DNA from: Corallium rubrum
Taxonomy: Eukaryota; Cnidaria; Anthozoa; Scleralcyonacea; Coralliidae
Direction of reading: 5' to 3'
NCBI GenBank assembly: GCA_964035015.1
Contig: OZ035999.1
Coordinates: forward strand, 4,842,627-4,906,626
Length of the DNA: 64,000 bases
The position numbers were made by a program, and so were the translations under genes. The notes below the pieces were generated by a model. The model was not told where the DNA came from and ran no database searches. It saw only the letters and a program-made list of their open reading frames with translations. Shown here in pieces: positions 23,490 through 33,355 of the stretch (position 1 is the stretch's first letter; each line of letters opens with the position of its first letter).

Positions 23490-24430
23490 TTTGACTTGAA
23501 TATTTAAAGCCCAAACTCCAGCTGCTATACAATGACAATGTATACTGACTCAAAATCGTAAATCAGATACAGGCAGACACACTTTGGAACACGCTAAAAC
23601 AGATAACAGACCTTGACATGGTAGGAGCACTGATAAGATCTCGACCACAAAACTCTTTCACTTTGATTTCAAGAAGCGTTTCTTGGATACTTCGAGGAGA
23701 TCAGTGGTCGTTTTGACTTTGAAACTATACTTGAGCCCACTGCAAAAATCCAGCAGCTATATCGTGGAAACAGAAAAAAACGCGGTGTAAGAAGAAATGT
23801 CCACAATCATATGAGGGAGCACTTCAGAGCCTGTAGTTTGTTTCAAAAAAGTTTAGTTTTATGTTCTTCAAGTTCGTTTAGATGAGTACGTTTTCATGGA
23901 GTTATAAAACCGCTTCACATCGTCAGCCTCCTTTGAAGAAGATCTCGACGGGAGAAGAGGAGGGTTGTGCTGATAAATGTGTTGAAACAAAGAAGCATCT
24001 TATTATTTCAAGCTTGAACAATATCCAAACCGGAACTCCGAAAAGACGTAAGGGAACTGGCTAACTGTATACAAGTTGTGCTATTTTGTTATTAAGGAAT
24101 GTGTTTAGCGAGCTGTTTTCATAATTCAAAAAGCGATGATCAAGTTTTTTCCTCAAATGTACAACAGTATTTAATAGTACTTTTGAAATATGGCTTTTAA
24201 AATTTAATCGTACTCCGGGGAGGGGAAAGGGTGTGTCAATATAATATGCCATACGTGTGCATGTATTAAAAGTTAGGGTGTTATAAATAGTGCTCCATCA
24301 TGATGATGTCACTGTTTATGTTTGTCTGCTTTTACAGCTCATTTGCAATAATTTGAAAGTCAATTTTGGTTTGTTTGTCTGCATTTTGTGCTATGTGCAA
24401 TTGATCTGAAAATCAACAGATATAATCTGG
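23490..24430. other. Intergenic DNA without a supported gene
   Basis: No gene or RNA was recognised. The open frame at 23,882-24,064 has no recognisable homology or splice context. Confidence 0.4.
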
Positions 24431-24511
24431 TAATGGACTTTTACACCAATAGCTCCACCATCTTGAATTTGCAATGCATTGTGGTCTATCCAGGGTAGTA
24501 AGCTCAATTAA

Positions 24512-24776
24512 AAGGGTGATTGCTTAGTGTTGAGATACAATGCGGTAATTTTTTCTTGATAAACACTTTCATGGCAACAATGTCTAGATATGATCGTTGT
24601 CATATTGGTAAAAGCAATAATTCTCATATGTGTAAGGATACATTTGTCATGAAGCTATCCTAACACATCCAAGAATTATTGTTTTTACCAATATGACAAT
24701 TATTATATTTAGATATTGTTGCCACGAAAGTATTTATAAAGAAAAAATTGTGTCTCAACACTACGCAATCGCCTTT
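24512..24776. mobile_element. TTAA-flanked MITE nested in the left fold-back arm
   Basis: 265 bp with terminal inverted repeats GGGTGATTGC..TAGTGTTGAGA and its reverse complement, and an internal palindrome around ATATGACAA. It is bounded by TTAA at 24,508-24,511 and 24,777-24,780. The equivalent place in the right arm (27,963-27,970) has a TTAATTAA site and no insertion. Confidence 0.88.
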
Positions 24777-25138
24777 TTAATTCACCCGATTCGCACACTT
24801 GTCCACGGCTGCCAGCCGTCAAAAATCTCGCCGATTGCTCGGCTACCAGCCGGGATGTACGGTAGTATACGGTAATCTCAAAATTATCCCTCTGGGTCCC
24901 TCAAGTTGCGCCCAGGCTTCAACGCAACCTACAAAATGCGCAATATATAATTTAGCGCAGAGGAGCGGCAGTTTTACGCAGCAGAAAAGCCTAGAAATGG
25001 CAAGAATTACACGAAAACATTGCCTTAGTAAGCTCAGGACCTTAGAAAATTATTAAATAACAAGAAAAAAGCCGAAAGAAAACCAAAACGAACTAAATAA
25101 AAACATATGAACGAGCGCAGCACAAAACGAAAAACTAC

Positions 25139-25208
25139 GCCGAGGAGGAATCGAACCCAGCCACTTCGACACTTTACAGACTGTGCTATCCACTAGACCA
25201 TCACGCCT
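25139..25208 (-). other. tRNA-like sequence in the left fold-back arm
   Basis: On the - strand the sequence has an A-box-like TGGTCTAGTGGATAGCA and a perfect B box GGTTCGATTCC at tRNA spacing. The acceptor and anticodon stems pair poorly and it sits inside a mobile element, so it is best read as a tRNA-derived Pol III promoter or SINE head rather than a working tRNA. Confidence 0.65.
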
Positions 25209-25337
25209 TCACAATGTAATAAGGCAAACTTGAGGTTTTATAGCGGCGGATTAGCTAAAGTAACTTAAAACCTGATGGTGTAATCTTTATTTCTATATGA
25301 TTCTAGCAATAAGTAGTATACTAATTAGTGAATAAAT

Positions 25338-25548
25338 ACATAAAATAAATAAAATAAATAAATAAAATAAATAAAATAAATAAAATAAATAAAATAAATA
25401 AAATAAATAAAATAAATAAAATAAATAAAATAAATAAAATAAATAAAATAAATAAAATAAATAAAATAAATAAGATAAATAAAATAAATAAAATAAATAA
25501 AATAAATAAAATAAATAAAATAATTAAAATAAATAAATAAATACATAC
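25338..25548. repeat. (ATAAATAAA)n microsatellite, left arm
   Basis: Nine-base units over about 210 bp. Long open frames reading FIL or FIY repeats are artefacts of this array. The right arm holds the reverse-complement array at 27,241-27,403, which is shorter. Confidence 0.95.
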
Positions 25549-25800
25549 ATACCTACCGCAGTACATTACGGCTACCAGCCGATCATACTGTAGTATACTG
25601 CAGTACACCACGGCTACCAGCCGATCACACTGTAGTATACTGCAGTACGTTACGGCTACCAGCCGATCATACTGTAGTATACTGCATTATATTACGGCTA
25701 CCAGCCGATCACACTGTAGTATACTGCAGTACGTTACGGCTACCAGCCGATCATACTGTAGTATACTGCATTATATTACGGCTACCAGCCGATCACACTG
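25548..25800. repeat. Tandem 42-bp hairpin units, left
   Basis: About six units, each joining the small palindrome CGGCTACCAGCCG to a second palindrome-like block GTAGTATACTGCAGTAC. Alternate units differ at GATCACAC/GATCATAC and CAGTACGTTA/CATTATATTA. Confidence 0.9.
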
Positions 25801-25861
25801 TTCAATAGCACTTAGTATTCAACAGCATTGGAGCTCAACAGCAATTCAATAGCATTTGCAT

Positions 25862-26130
25862 TGGCAATAGAAGCGTTCCTAAAATATTTTTGCAATTCAT
25901 TTGCTGTGTTTGACCAATTCATTTCATGAAAATTATTGTTAACTTCCTGTTTTGAATTCGATTGGTCTCTATTTTTTAAACAACCAATAAGAAAAAGGAT
26001 TCATTTGCCAAACACCAATCAAATTCAAAACAGAGTTCAAAACAGGAAGTTGTCAATGAATCTTTACCAATTGAATTGTTCAACTTGAGGAATATATTGC
26101 AACAATATTTTATGGAACGCTTCTCTTGCC
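25862..26130. mobile_element. Palindromic MITE in the loop of the fold-back element
   Basis: The ends GGCAATAGAAGCGTTCC and GGAACGCTTCTCTTGCC are inverted copies. An inner stem pairs AACTTCCTGTTTTGAATT with AATTCAAAACAGAG..AACAGGAAGTT. Non-coding. Confidence 0.7.
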
Positions 26131-26284
26131 ACGACAGTAGTAACGCAAACAGTTTTAAATTTCTTTTGAACTCTGGCTTAAATTGGGCACAGGCCCTTCT
26201 TCAGATCAAAATTACAAGAAACATGCAGAGTCATATAATATTGAATACATTAACATAAAGGAAATTCTAAAGGTCCTTGAAATG

Positions 26285-26286
<2 letters not shown>

Positions 26287-26328
<42 letters not shown>

Positions 26329-26335
26329 ACTATAT
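26287..26335. repeat. (TA)n microsatellite
   Basis: About 20 TA units in the loop of the fold-back element. Confidence 0.95.
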
Positions 26336-26924
26336 ATATGATACAGTCCATAGGGAATAAAACAAGAATAACAACAATTGTAAATGTCGTGAGCCATAAG
26401 AACGGCTGCGAAGGAGACTAGCTAGCGGGGTAGCCACTAGGTACGCTAACAGTTAAAGAAAGTATACTAAAATGCCATATAAATATAAATTTATTATGAT
26501 TATGTATAAAAATATGAGGTATTAATTCTTTGAAAGTTTTTATTGCGATAATATAGTAATTAAACATATTAGTTTGTGGAAATATAAGCTAAGCAAATAT
26601 ATAATAAACGTTGGTGTTTCCACAAACTTATATTCGAATGTAAAGTACTAGTTTTCTCAGTATGCATGTTTATGAATGTACTGTGATATAAATACGTGGA
26701 AAGTTGCAAGACTTCAGAAAAGCGTAACAAAAACAGATTTTTGAAAGTAAAACAACATTCGAAGTGTTTATATCACAAGACATGAACATAGAAAACCATT
26801 CTATATTCTCTATATTAAAAAAACCCAACAAAAAACAAGAAAGCCAAAGTTGAAATATATTTCTCGTTAAATTACTTCATTCAAAATTATTTCCGTGTTT
26901 TTCGCAACCTCGTAAAGTCGTACA

Positions 26925-27240
26925 GTATGATCGGTAGTATACTGCAGTACGTTACGGCTACCAGCCGATCATACTGTAGTATACTGCAGTACGTTACGGC
27001 TACCAGTCGATCACACTGTAGTATACTGTAGTACGTTACGGCTACCAGCCGATCACACTGTAGTATACTGCATCACATTACGGCTACCAGCCGTAATGTA
27101 CTGCAGTATACTACAGTGTGATCGGCTGGTAGCCGTGGTGTACTGCAGTATACTACGGTAGTGTGATCGGCTGGTAGCCGTGGTGTACTGCAGTAAACTA
27201 CAATATGATCGGCTGGTAGCCGTAATGTACTGCGGTAGGT
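26925..27240. repeat. Tandem 42-bp hairpin units, right, with orientation switch
   Basis: The same 42-bp unit as at 25,548-25,800. About four units run in the direct orientation to 27,090, then the array flips and runs inverted to 27,240. This makes a second palindrome junction near 27,090. Confidence 0.88.
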
Positions 27241-27403
27241 ATGTATTTATTTATTTTATTTATTTTATTTATTTTATTTATTTTATTTATTTTATTTATT
27301 TTATTTATTTTATTTATTTTATTTATTTTATTTATTTTATTTATTTTATTTATTTTATTTATTTTATTTATTTTATTTATTTTATTTATTTTATTTATTT
27401 TAT
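27241..27403. repeat. (TTTATTTAT)n microsatellite, right arm
   Basis: Reverse complement of the left-arm array, about 160 bp against about 210 bp on the left. This length change is the main difference between the arms. Confidence 0.95.
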
Positions 27404-27534
27404 GTATTTATTCACTAATTAGTATACTACTTATTGCTAGAATCATATAGAAATAAAGATTACACCATCAGGTTTTAAGTTACTTTAGCTAATCCGCCGC
27501 TATAAAACCTCAAGTTTGCCTTATTACATTGTGA

Positions 27535-27606
27535 AGGTGTGATGGTCTAGTGGATAGCACAGTCTGTAAAGTGTCGAAGTGGCTGGGTTCGATTCCTCCT
27601 CGGCGT
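27535..27606 (+). other. tRNA-like sequence in the right fold-back arm
   Basis: Inverted twin of 25,139-25,208, with A-box-like TGGTCTAGTGG and B box GGTTCGATTCC; one base differs near the 5' end. Same caution applies: more likely a Pol III promoter module of the element than a functional tRNA gene. Confidence 0.65.
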
Positions 27607-28399
27607 AGTTTTTCGTTTTGTGCTGCGCTCGTTCATATGTTTTTATTTAGTTCGTTTTGGTTTTCTTTCGGCTTTTTTCTTGTTATTTAATAATTTTCTA
27701 AGGTCCTGAGCTTACTAAGGCAATGTTTTCGTGTAATTCTTGCCATTTCTAGGCTTTTCTGCTGCGTAAAACTGCCGCTCCTCTGCGCTAAATTATATAT
27801 TGCGCATTTTGTAAGGTTGCGTTGAAGCCTGGGCGCAACTTGAGGGACCCAGAGGGATAATTTTGAGATTACCGTATACTACCGTACATCCCGGCTGGTA
27901 GCCGAGCAATCGGCGAGATTTTTGACGGCTGGCAGCCGTGGACAAGTGTGCGAATCGGGTGTTTAATTAAGCTTGCTACCCTGGATAGACCACAATGCAT
28001 TGCGAATTCAAGATGGTGCCGCTATTGGTGAAAAGGTCTATTGATATTGATTAGTATCTGTCAATCGATGACCTATCAATAATAAAAAAGTCTTTTTAGC
28101 AAATTTTATTGATTGTGTATGGCTGGCAGTGACCCAACAAAACAACTCAAATGTTACAAGTCAGGCAGGAGTGATTGAAAATAAATGTGCTGCACCAACC
28201 AATCTTATTTTAAATAGTGAAATAAAAGTAGCATGGCTTTTCTCTCTGATGAACGACCTTTGCTTGAAACATTAGACTACCAGTACTACATTCTCTGTTT
28301 CAGCATATATCTAACCTTACTATATTTCAATCTTATTTTACTTTGTCTAACACTTCTTCTCACCAAGGACAAAATTTTCAGCCAGCTGGCCAAAAACAG

Positions 28400-28487
28400 T
28401 CCCTTTATTTTTGTACTCTGTCTAATGCCAGGTGATTTTTCTCATCAAAGGGAAAACCCTCAGACATCCTAGGCAGCAATGGGTTAA
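28400..28487 (-). mobile_element. Truncated TTAA-CCC MITE fragment
   Basis: Ends GGCAGCAATGGGTTAA at 28,487, with the family's CTGTCTAA..GCCAG and TCATCAAAGGGA blocks before it. The opposite terminus is missing. Confidence 0.55.
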
Positions 28488-28519
28488 TGAGCATCTCCCT
28501 ACTTTTAAAAATGAAATTT

Positions 28520-28743
28520 AAAATCCTTAGAACATGCTATGTAATCGAGTGAAATGCCCAATATCATTTATAATATACCCTCCGTGGTTCAGTGGTCAGA
28601 GCATTGCACTAGAATCGCAAGGTTGTGGGTTCAATTCCTGCCGGAAGGCCTGTGTAGTTGCATTTTTCACAACTGGTCCCAGTTTGGTCTTAAAATGTAT
28701 ATATTCTACACTTGAATTTTCCTTCACCCTAAATCCTTAGAAC
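28520..28743 (+). mobile_element. tRNA-derived SINE, second copy
   Basis: A box TGGTTCAGTGG, B box GGGTTCAATTCC at 28,580-28,648, then a tail matching the copy at 12,238-12,575. The tail motif CCTTAGAACATG..CGAGTGAAATGCCC also precedes the head, so this locus looks like the end of one unit joined to a full second unit. It lies just upstream of the first RRM exon. Confidence 0.8.
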
Positions 28744-28822
28744 AGTATCACTGTGTTGTTTTTCTTGTAGCAGGTGATCTTTATTGTAATTCATTCAAGA
28801 AAGACATCTAATTGTTTTATAG

Positions 28823-31603
28823 TGAATTGGAAGGCCAAAATTTATGTTGGTAACCTGAACAAAAAAACCAATGAAGGTATATTACAGCATGTAATTGAAT
28901 TAACTGATGTCATTTCAAATTAATGTTATTATAATTATTAAACTATAGATATTAATCAGTATTGACCCCTCAAACTATGCCTTAGGAAAGAATATACCCT
29001 AATTTTGGCTCTGAGAGTAGCATGCTGTACAGAACAATAAACGTAACATAATATATAAAAATTGAAATATAACTAGACTGTAATAACTAATGCTAAATAT
29101 ATACATTCTTTTTAGCTTCTTTGGCCTATTATTTTTCAGTTTTTGGTTGTATAGATGATGTGAAGGTACAGTACATTAAAATGGCTAAATTAAAATTTTA
29201 AGACTTATTGAGAGGAAAACTTTTTCTTAAACTGAAAAATGCATAGTACTGTATAACTATGTTCACTTGGTTTTATTAACATTTTTGTATATATTGTAAT
29301 TGTCAAGCTCATAAGAGATCATAATACCAATGAATCAAGGGGATTTGCCTTTATAACTTTTGAAAAAATAGAGTCAGGTATTGTATTTCAACGTATGTGT
29401 AGTTATACATTTTTTAAAGTTTAATTTTTTGTAAGATTTTAAAATTAAAATATATTTTGAGTTGTACTTTTTTTCAGATTAGTTTTATCAGAGTTAGGAG
29501 GATGGATCTAAAGTAATTGTTTTTTGTGTGTTTTTTTTTTAGCTGAAAAAGCAAAAAAATGGTGTGCATATAATTATCCGGTAATGATCTTGTAATATTT
29601 AAATTATCTTATCAAATCATTAAAAAGTCATGAAGAAAATTCAAAAGAAATGAATATTTAATCAATATCTGTAAATTGCATACAGATTCGTCCTGATTTA
29701 CATAAACTTTTTCCTCAATTTACTTAGCTAAATCACTCCAACTTGAAAAATAGTTTGAAAACATGGTTATGAACATGCATCCGTTTGATAAGTACGAAAG
29801 GCATTCGATTTGCTACAGCTCACTTGCAGCTCACCTTGTAAATCAGATACAGATCACTGCTCATGCTTTATCTATTTCATACAATTTTGTAAGGTGCTTA
29901 GGATTGTTTAGTTTCCAATTTTATACCACCCTATACCTTTTACTTTTTTGTTTTTCAAGACCTTGGATGATAACAGTATAACTGTTGCAAGTGCTGAGAG
30001 AAAAGTTCCGAAGGTTGGCAAAGTAGTTTGTAAAAGCTACACACACTGACATGCATTTTTGATACTCGGATGATGATCATGCTGGTGATAGTTTGACTGG
30101 TGGTTTGATGATGATGGTGATGATCTTTTCATTTCCAGGGAAAAGCTCTGCCTTTGAATGAACATGCTGCTCCACGACACCCATCACAAACGTTATTTTG
30201 GGAATATAAATGGACTAATGAACCAGACGCAGAGGTATAAATTAGCAACAGTTGGAATTGCTATTTGTTTGTGCAATAAATAAAATGACTAGAAATGGTT
30301 GTTAGTGATTTGTGAGCAAGCAGACTGGCTGGCTGGCAGACAGACAGTTGGAGTAGGTGGTCTAATTCTACACTGCCTATGCAGCACAATGCTTTTCTAT
30401 ATCACAAAGTAGATAAATCGACAGACAGACGGACGTACATTGTGATAATCCACATTGTCTTATAGGTTTACGGTCCGTATGAAACAAGTCTAATGCTAGC
30501 CTGGAAAAATCAGGTTTGTACATCTGCTTGGAGAACTTGGTTCCCAAAAGCTTGTTGATATACAAGCTTTTTGGTCGGAAAACATTCAAATTATTTTGGC
30601 ATTGTGTTGTTTACAGAATTTTCATTCACAGGGCTACTTTGATAGTGGGTGCTGGGTGCGACAAGTATTTCGTCAAGATCGTCATGCTGAAGAAAAGCAG
30701 GCGGAAGAGGAAGCCTGTGAAGTGACTCCTGCAAAGAAACTAAAACTAATGATTGACTATTCTGATTCTGAGGAAGAGGATGCTAGTGGAGAAGAAGATG
30801 AAGAAAATGAACGAAGACCAGGGGAAAGTAGAGTAGAAGAAAGGGGAGGAAGAGAGGCCAAAGGAGGTGGAGAAAAGGAGAAAGGAGGAGAAGGAAAAAT
30901 ACGAGAAGGAAGCGAAGAAGGAGAAAGTGAAAAGGAAGCAACAGGAGGAAGAGCTGAAGAAGGTAGCGAAAAAGAGGAAGGAGCAGGTGAAAAGGAAGGA
31001 AGCGCAGGAGGAGGAAAGGGAGAAGCAACTACAGCGGCAGGAGAAGAAAGTGGAAGACGAATAGCCGAGGAAGGTAGAGGAGAGGAAGCAACAGAAAGAA
31101 CAGAAGAAAGCCAAGGAGAAGAAGCGGCAGGAGTAGGAGATAGAGAAAGAGAAGAAGGTAGCAAAGTGGCTGAAGGAGGAGGTGAGGGAGAAGGAAGAAG
31201 GCGAGAAGAAAGCGCAAAGGAACACGAGGAAAAAGCAGGCCAAGATACAGGAAATGAAACTGGAGACAAAGTAACTTGCCTAACAGGAAGAGGGGAAGAC
31301 GGACAAATTGAAAAAGAAGTCAAGACAACGAGTGAAAGAGAACAAAAACACGATGAACAAGAAAATGAACATGGAGAAAGTAGCGATGGTGGTGGTAACA
31401 ACGATGAAAATAAAACAAAAGAATATCTAAGAACGGACCTAAGAGTGGGTAGTGAAAAAGAAAGAGTAGATGTTGAAGTAGAAAATAAGGAGAATGATAA
31501 GGAATACACGAGTAGTGACGATGAAGACGTAAGAGACATTAACGATGATTTATCCACAGAATTTGTAGATATTTCCGAGATTGACTTTAATTTCTTTCCA
31601 TAA
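28823..31603 (+). CDS. RRM-GYF domain protein with long acidic tail
   Basis: Probably an RNA-processing factor: RRMs bind RNA, and GYF domains bind proline-rich peptides, as in the U5 snRNP protein CD2BP2. Exons: 28,823-28,876, 29,116-29,165, 29,308-29,377, 29,543-29,580, 29,960-30,013, 30,139-30,234, 30,466-30,513, 30,632-31,603. All junctions keep frame. Exons 1-5 give one full RRM: RNP2 KIYVGNL, SVFGCIDDVKLI, RNP1 SRGFAFITF, then NSITVASA. Exons 6-8 give a GYF domain (FWEYKWTN, VYGPYETSLMLAWKNQGYF). The tail of about 310 residues is rich in Glu, Gly, Lys and Ser and ends in an acidic segment before FNFFP. The first exon begins with TG after its acceptor, so an upstream exon ending in A could create the start codon; that exon was not found. 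I know of no standard animal protein with this pair of domains. Confidence 0.8.
30770..31270 (+). repeat. Purine-only tract within the coding exon
   Basis: About 500 bases almost entirely A and G on the coding strand. It encodes the Glu/Gly/Lys tail and keeps all minus-strand frames open by chance. Such polypurine-polypyrimidine DNA can form triplex structures and is prone to indels. Confidence 0.9.
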
Positions 31604-32225
31604 TCACGAAAAAAATTACTAAGAATTTTCCTCCACGGTAAAAGACAACTGTGGACGTGTTTTGAAATTGGAAAAGTTTCCTCAGGACAGAATGGACGTG
31701 TTTTGAAATTGGAAAATTTTCCTCAGGACAGAAACGGACAGGGAAATTTTATTTGTCTTGTGAGTTCTCGTTCGGAACTAATGACTTTAACACAAAGGAA
31801 ACTTTCCTGTCTGTTCCTATCCTGCGGAAGATTTTCCTGAGTGGAAACTAGCCTTGACAAGGACAAAGTTGAATGAAGTGTGCGCGGCACAGCACAGACT
31901 TATACAGTTGACGAGCCGAAGAATGGAGTGACGTGAAGTTAGTAAACCGAACAATATTGACCCATGTCAAGAACTAAGAGAAGAACCAAGAGTCAGACTT
32001 TCCTGAACTATTTATATGACATTGGTAACTTTTACCATTTTAAAACATAAGGGTTCTGTCAAATTTAACCATTTCAATTGCCCTTCAGAAATAATAGAGG
32101 GGGAAATGTAGTACGTTTTAAGTGAACCATGGTCATTCTGAGTTCTACTGGTCTTTGATGGCATTCTTGTCCTACCTTTGGTCTTATTAGAGGGCCGGGA
32201 GCATAATATTTTGGGCTCGCCTTTT
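31604..32225. other. Intergenic DNA after the RRM-GYF gene
   Basis: Contains short direct repeats just after the stop codon (GTGTTTTGAAATTGGAAAA twice, near 31,657 and 31,695). No further gene. Confidence 0.5.
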
Positions 32226-32229
32226 GGAA

Positions 32230-32565
32230 CCTACAATCATGGAATAATTACATTGGGACAACTTGCAACAGTGTCACTTCTAAGCAAAGATGCATTTTGC
32301 ACAGTTAAGTTATCCTCCTCCTCCTCCCCCCCTCCCCCACCATGCAATGTTGGTTCAGAAACATGGTATGAGGTGCGCGGGTAAGGCCTACCCCCAGGGA
32401 CCAACATTGCATGGTGGGGGGAAGGGTAGATTTGTGAGGGTAGAGGAAGACCTGTGATGGTGGTTTGGAGAAGGCGACGGATGTTTTTTTCAAAGAGTTT
32501 ACGATGCCGTCAGAAATCGCGCTTGCGCGGAAAATGTCCCAATTAATTATTCTATGATTGTAGCT
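32230..32565. mobile_element. MITE with internal C/G-rich hairpin
   Basis: The ends CTACAATCATGGAATAATTA and its imperfect reverse complement near 32,540-32,562 define a 335-bp element. Inside, CCCCCACCATGCAATGTTGGT at 32,333 pairs with its inverted copy ending near 32,420. Confidence 0.65.
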
Positions 32566-33152
32566 ACCTAGGTGCAAGATTATCTTACAATGGCACCTAA
32601 CCTCACCTCACCTTGATAATTTGGTGACCGATACATGAACCATCAACCTAGAACTTTTTCCCCGCAGGGCGGGAGAAAAATAGCGTCTGTTATAGCAGGC
32701 TAACATCTCGCAGGCAGCCATCTTGCGGGCCGCGACCTCTATTGGATAACCGCTGCTCAGCCATAGGCGTGACAAATGTAAATGTGATTTATAGTTCTAT
32801 CATTCTTTTTGTCCCCCCTTCAGAAAGTGTATATGCATGCTCTTATAATTTGTAATCAATTATTGTAATCAACACGTGTCTTTCAATCTAAGTATTGTCT
32901 TCGGCGCATGTTGTGATTTGGCTTCATTAGCTAGCACAATATATGCCGTGATTCCATGTGTGGTCACGTTGCCATTAAGAGTAATTTGTGGTGAGCCACC
33001 AATGTCTTGAAATATGTTTTCGTCCAAATCTGAAGCAGCAACTGCGGCGGACTTTGTCAAATCAATAGCGCATTAATATTTCATCTAAATCTTGTTTTTC
33101 TCGGCATTCTTAAAGCCGTACACTTGTTAAGACATTACAAAGGCTGGAAGTC

Positions 33153-33160
33153 TATATAAG
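33153..33160 (+). promoter_or_regulatory. TATA box of the Rab gene
   Basis: TATATAAG, followed by GC-richer sequence. It is about 200 bases upstream of the Rab start codon and would place transcription start near 33,183. Confidence 0.5.
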
Positions 33161-33355
33161 CGTGCTGAAGACCGTGTATTGTGGACTCTATCGTTTTTTG
33201 AACGGTCTTTAAATATATAAGAGGATTAAACGTGTATTCCAAGTGGGAAAACGAAATATAATATTCTTGTACGTTGAAAGGTCGAGAACAACAAAGTGAA
33301 AAGGAAAGTGTTCCAACACGTGAAAGTTGTCGTTTCTGTGTATGAATTCGACGCG

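Larger units (their letters stand above)
24436..28039. mobile_element. Large fold-back element with nearly identical kilobase arms
   Basis: The left arm (24,436 to about 25,660) and the right arm (about 27,115-28,039) are inverted copies that differ at only a few bases over roughly 850 bp outside the microsatellite. Each arm holds, from outside inward, a GACTTTTACACCAATAG-type end, a GC-richer block with GGCTGGCAGCCG, a tRNA-like sequence, an ATAAATAAA array and 42-bp hairpin units. The left arm is interrupted by a TTAA MITE that is absent from the right. The loop (25,800-26,925) holds another palindromic element. No transposase is encoded, and no clear target duplication was found at the outer ends. 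Confidence 0.85.

Noticed and set aside
25139-25208. Functional tRNA gene
   Set aside because: A and B boxes are good, but acceptor and anticodon stems pair poorly and the sequence is duplicated within a mobile element.
25321-25611. Long minus-strand open frames of FIL/FIY repeats (and plus-strand twins at 27,180-27,450)
   Set aside because: They are translations of the ATAAATAAA microsatellite in the fold-back arms, with no other protein signal.
30746-31557. Minus-strand open frames opposite the RRM-GYF tail, Ser/Phe/Leu-rich
   Set aside because: They exist because the tract is pure pyrimidine on that strand and so lacks stops. The plus-strand frame is tied to the GYF domain by splicing.
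32305-32577. 90-codon minus-strand frame near the Rab gene
   Set aside because: It falls inside the inverted-repeat element at 32,230-32,565 and has no protein signature.
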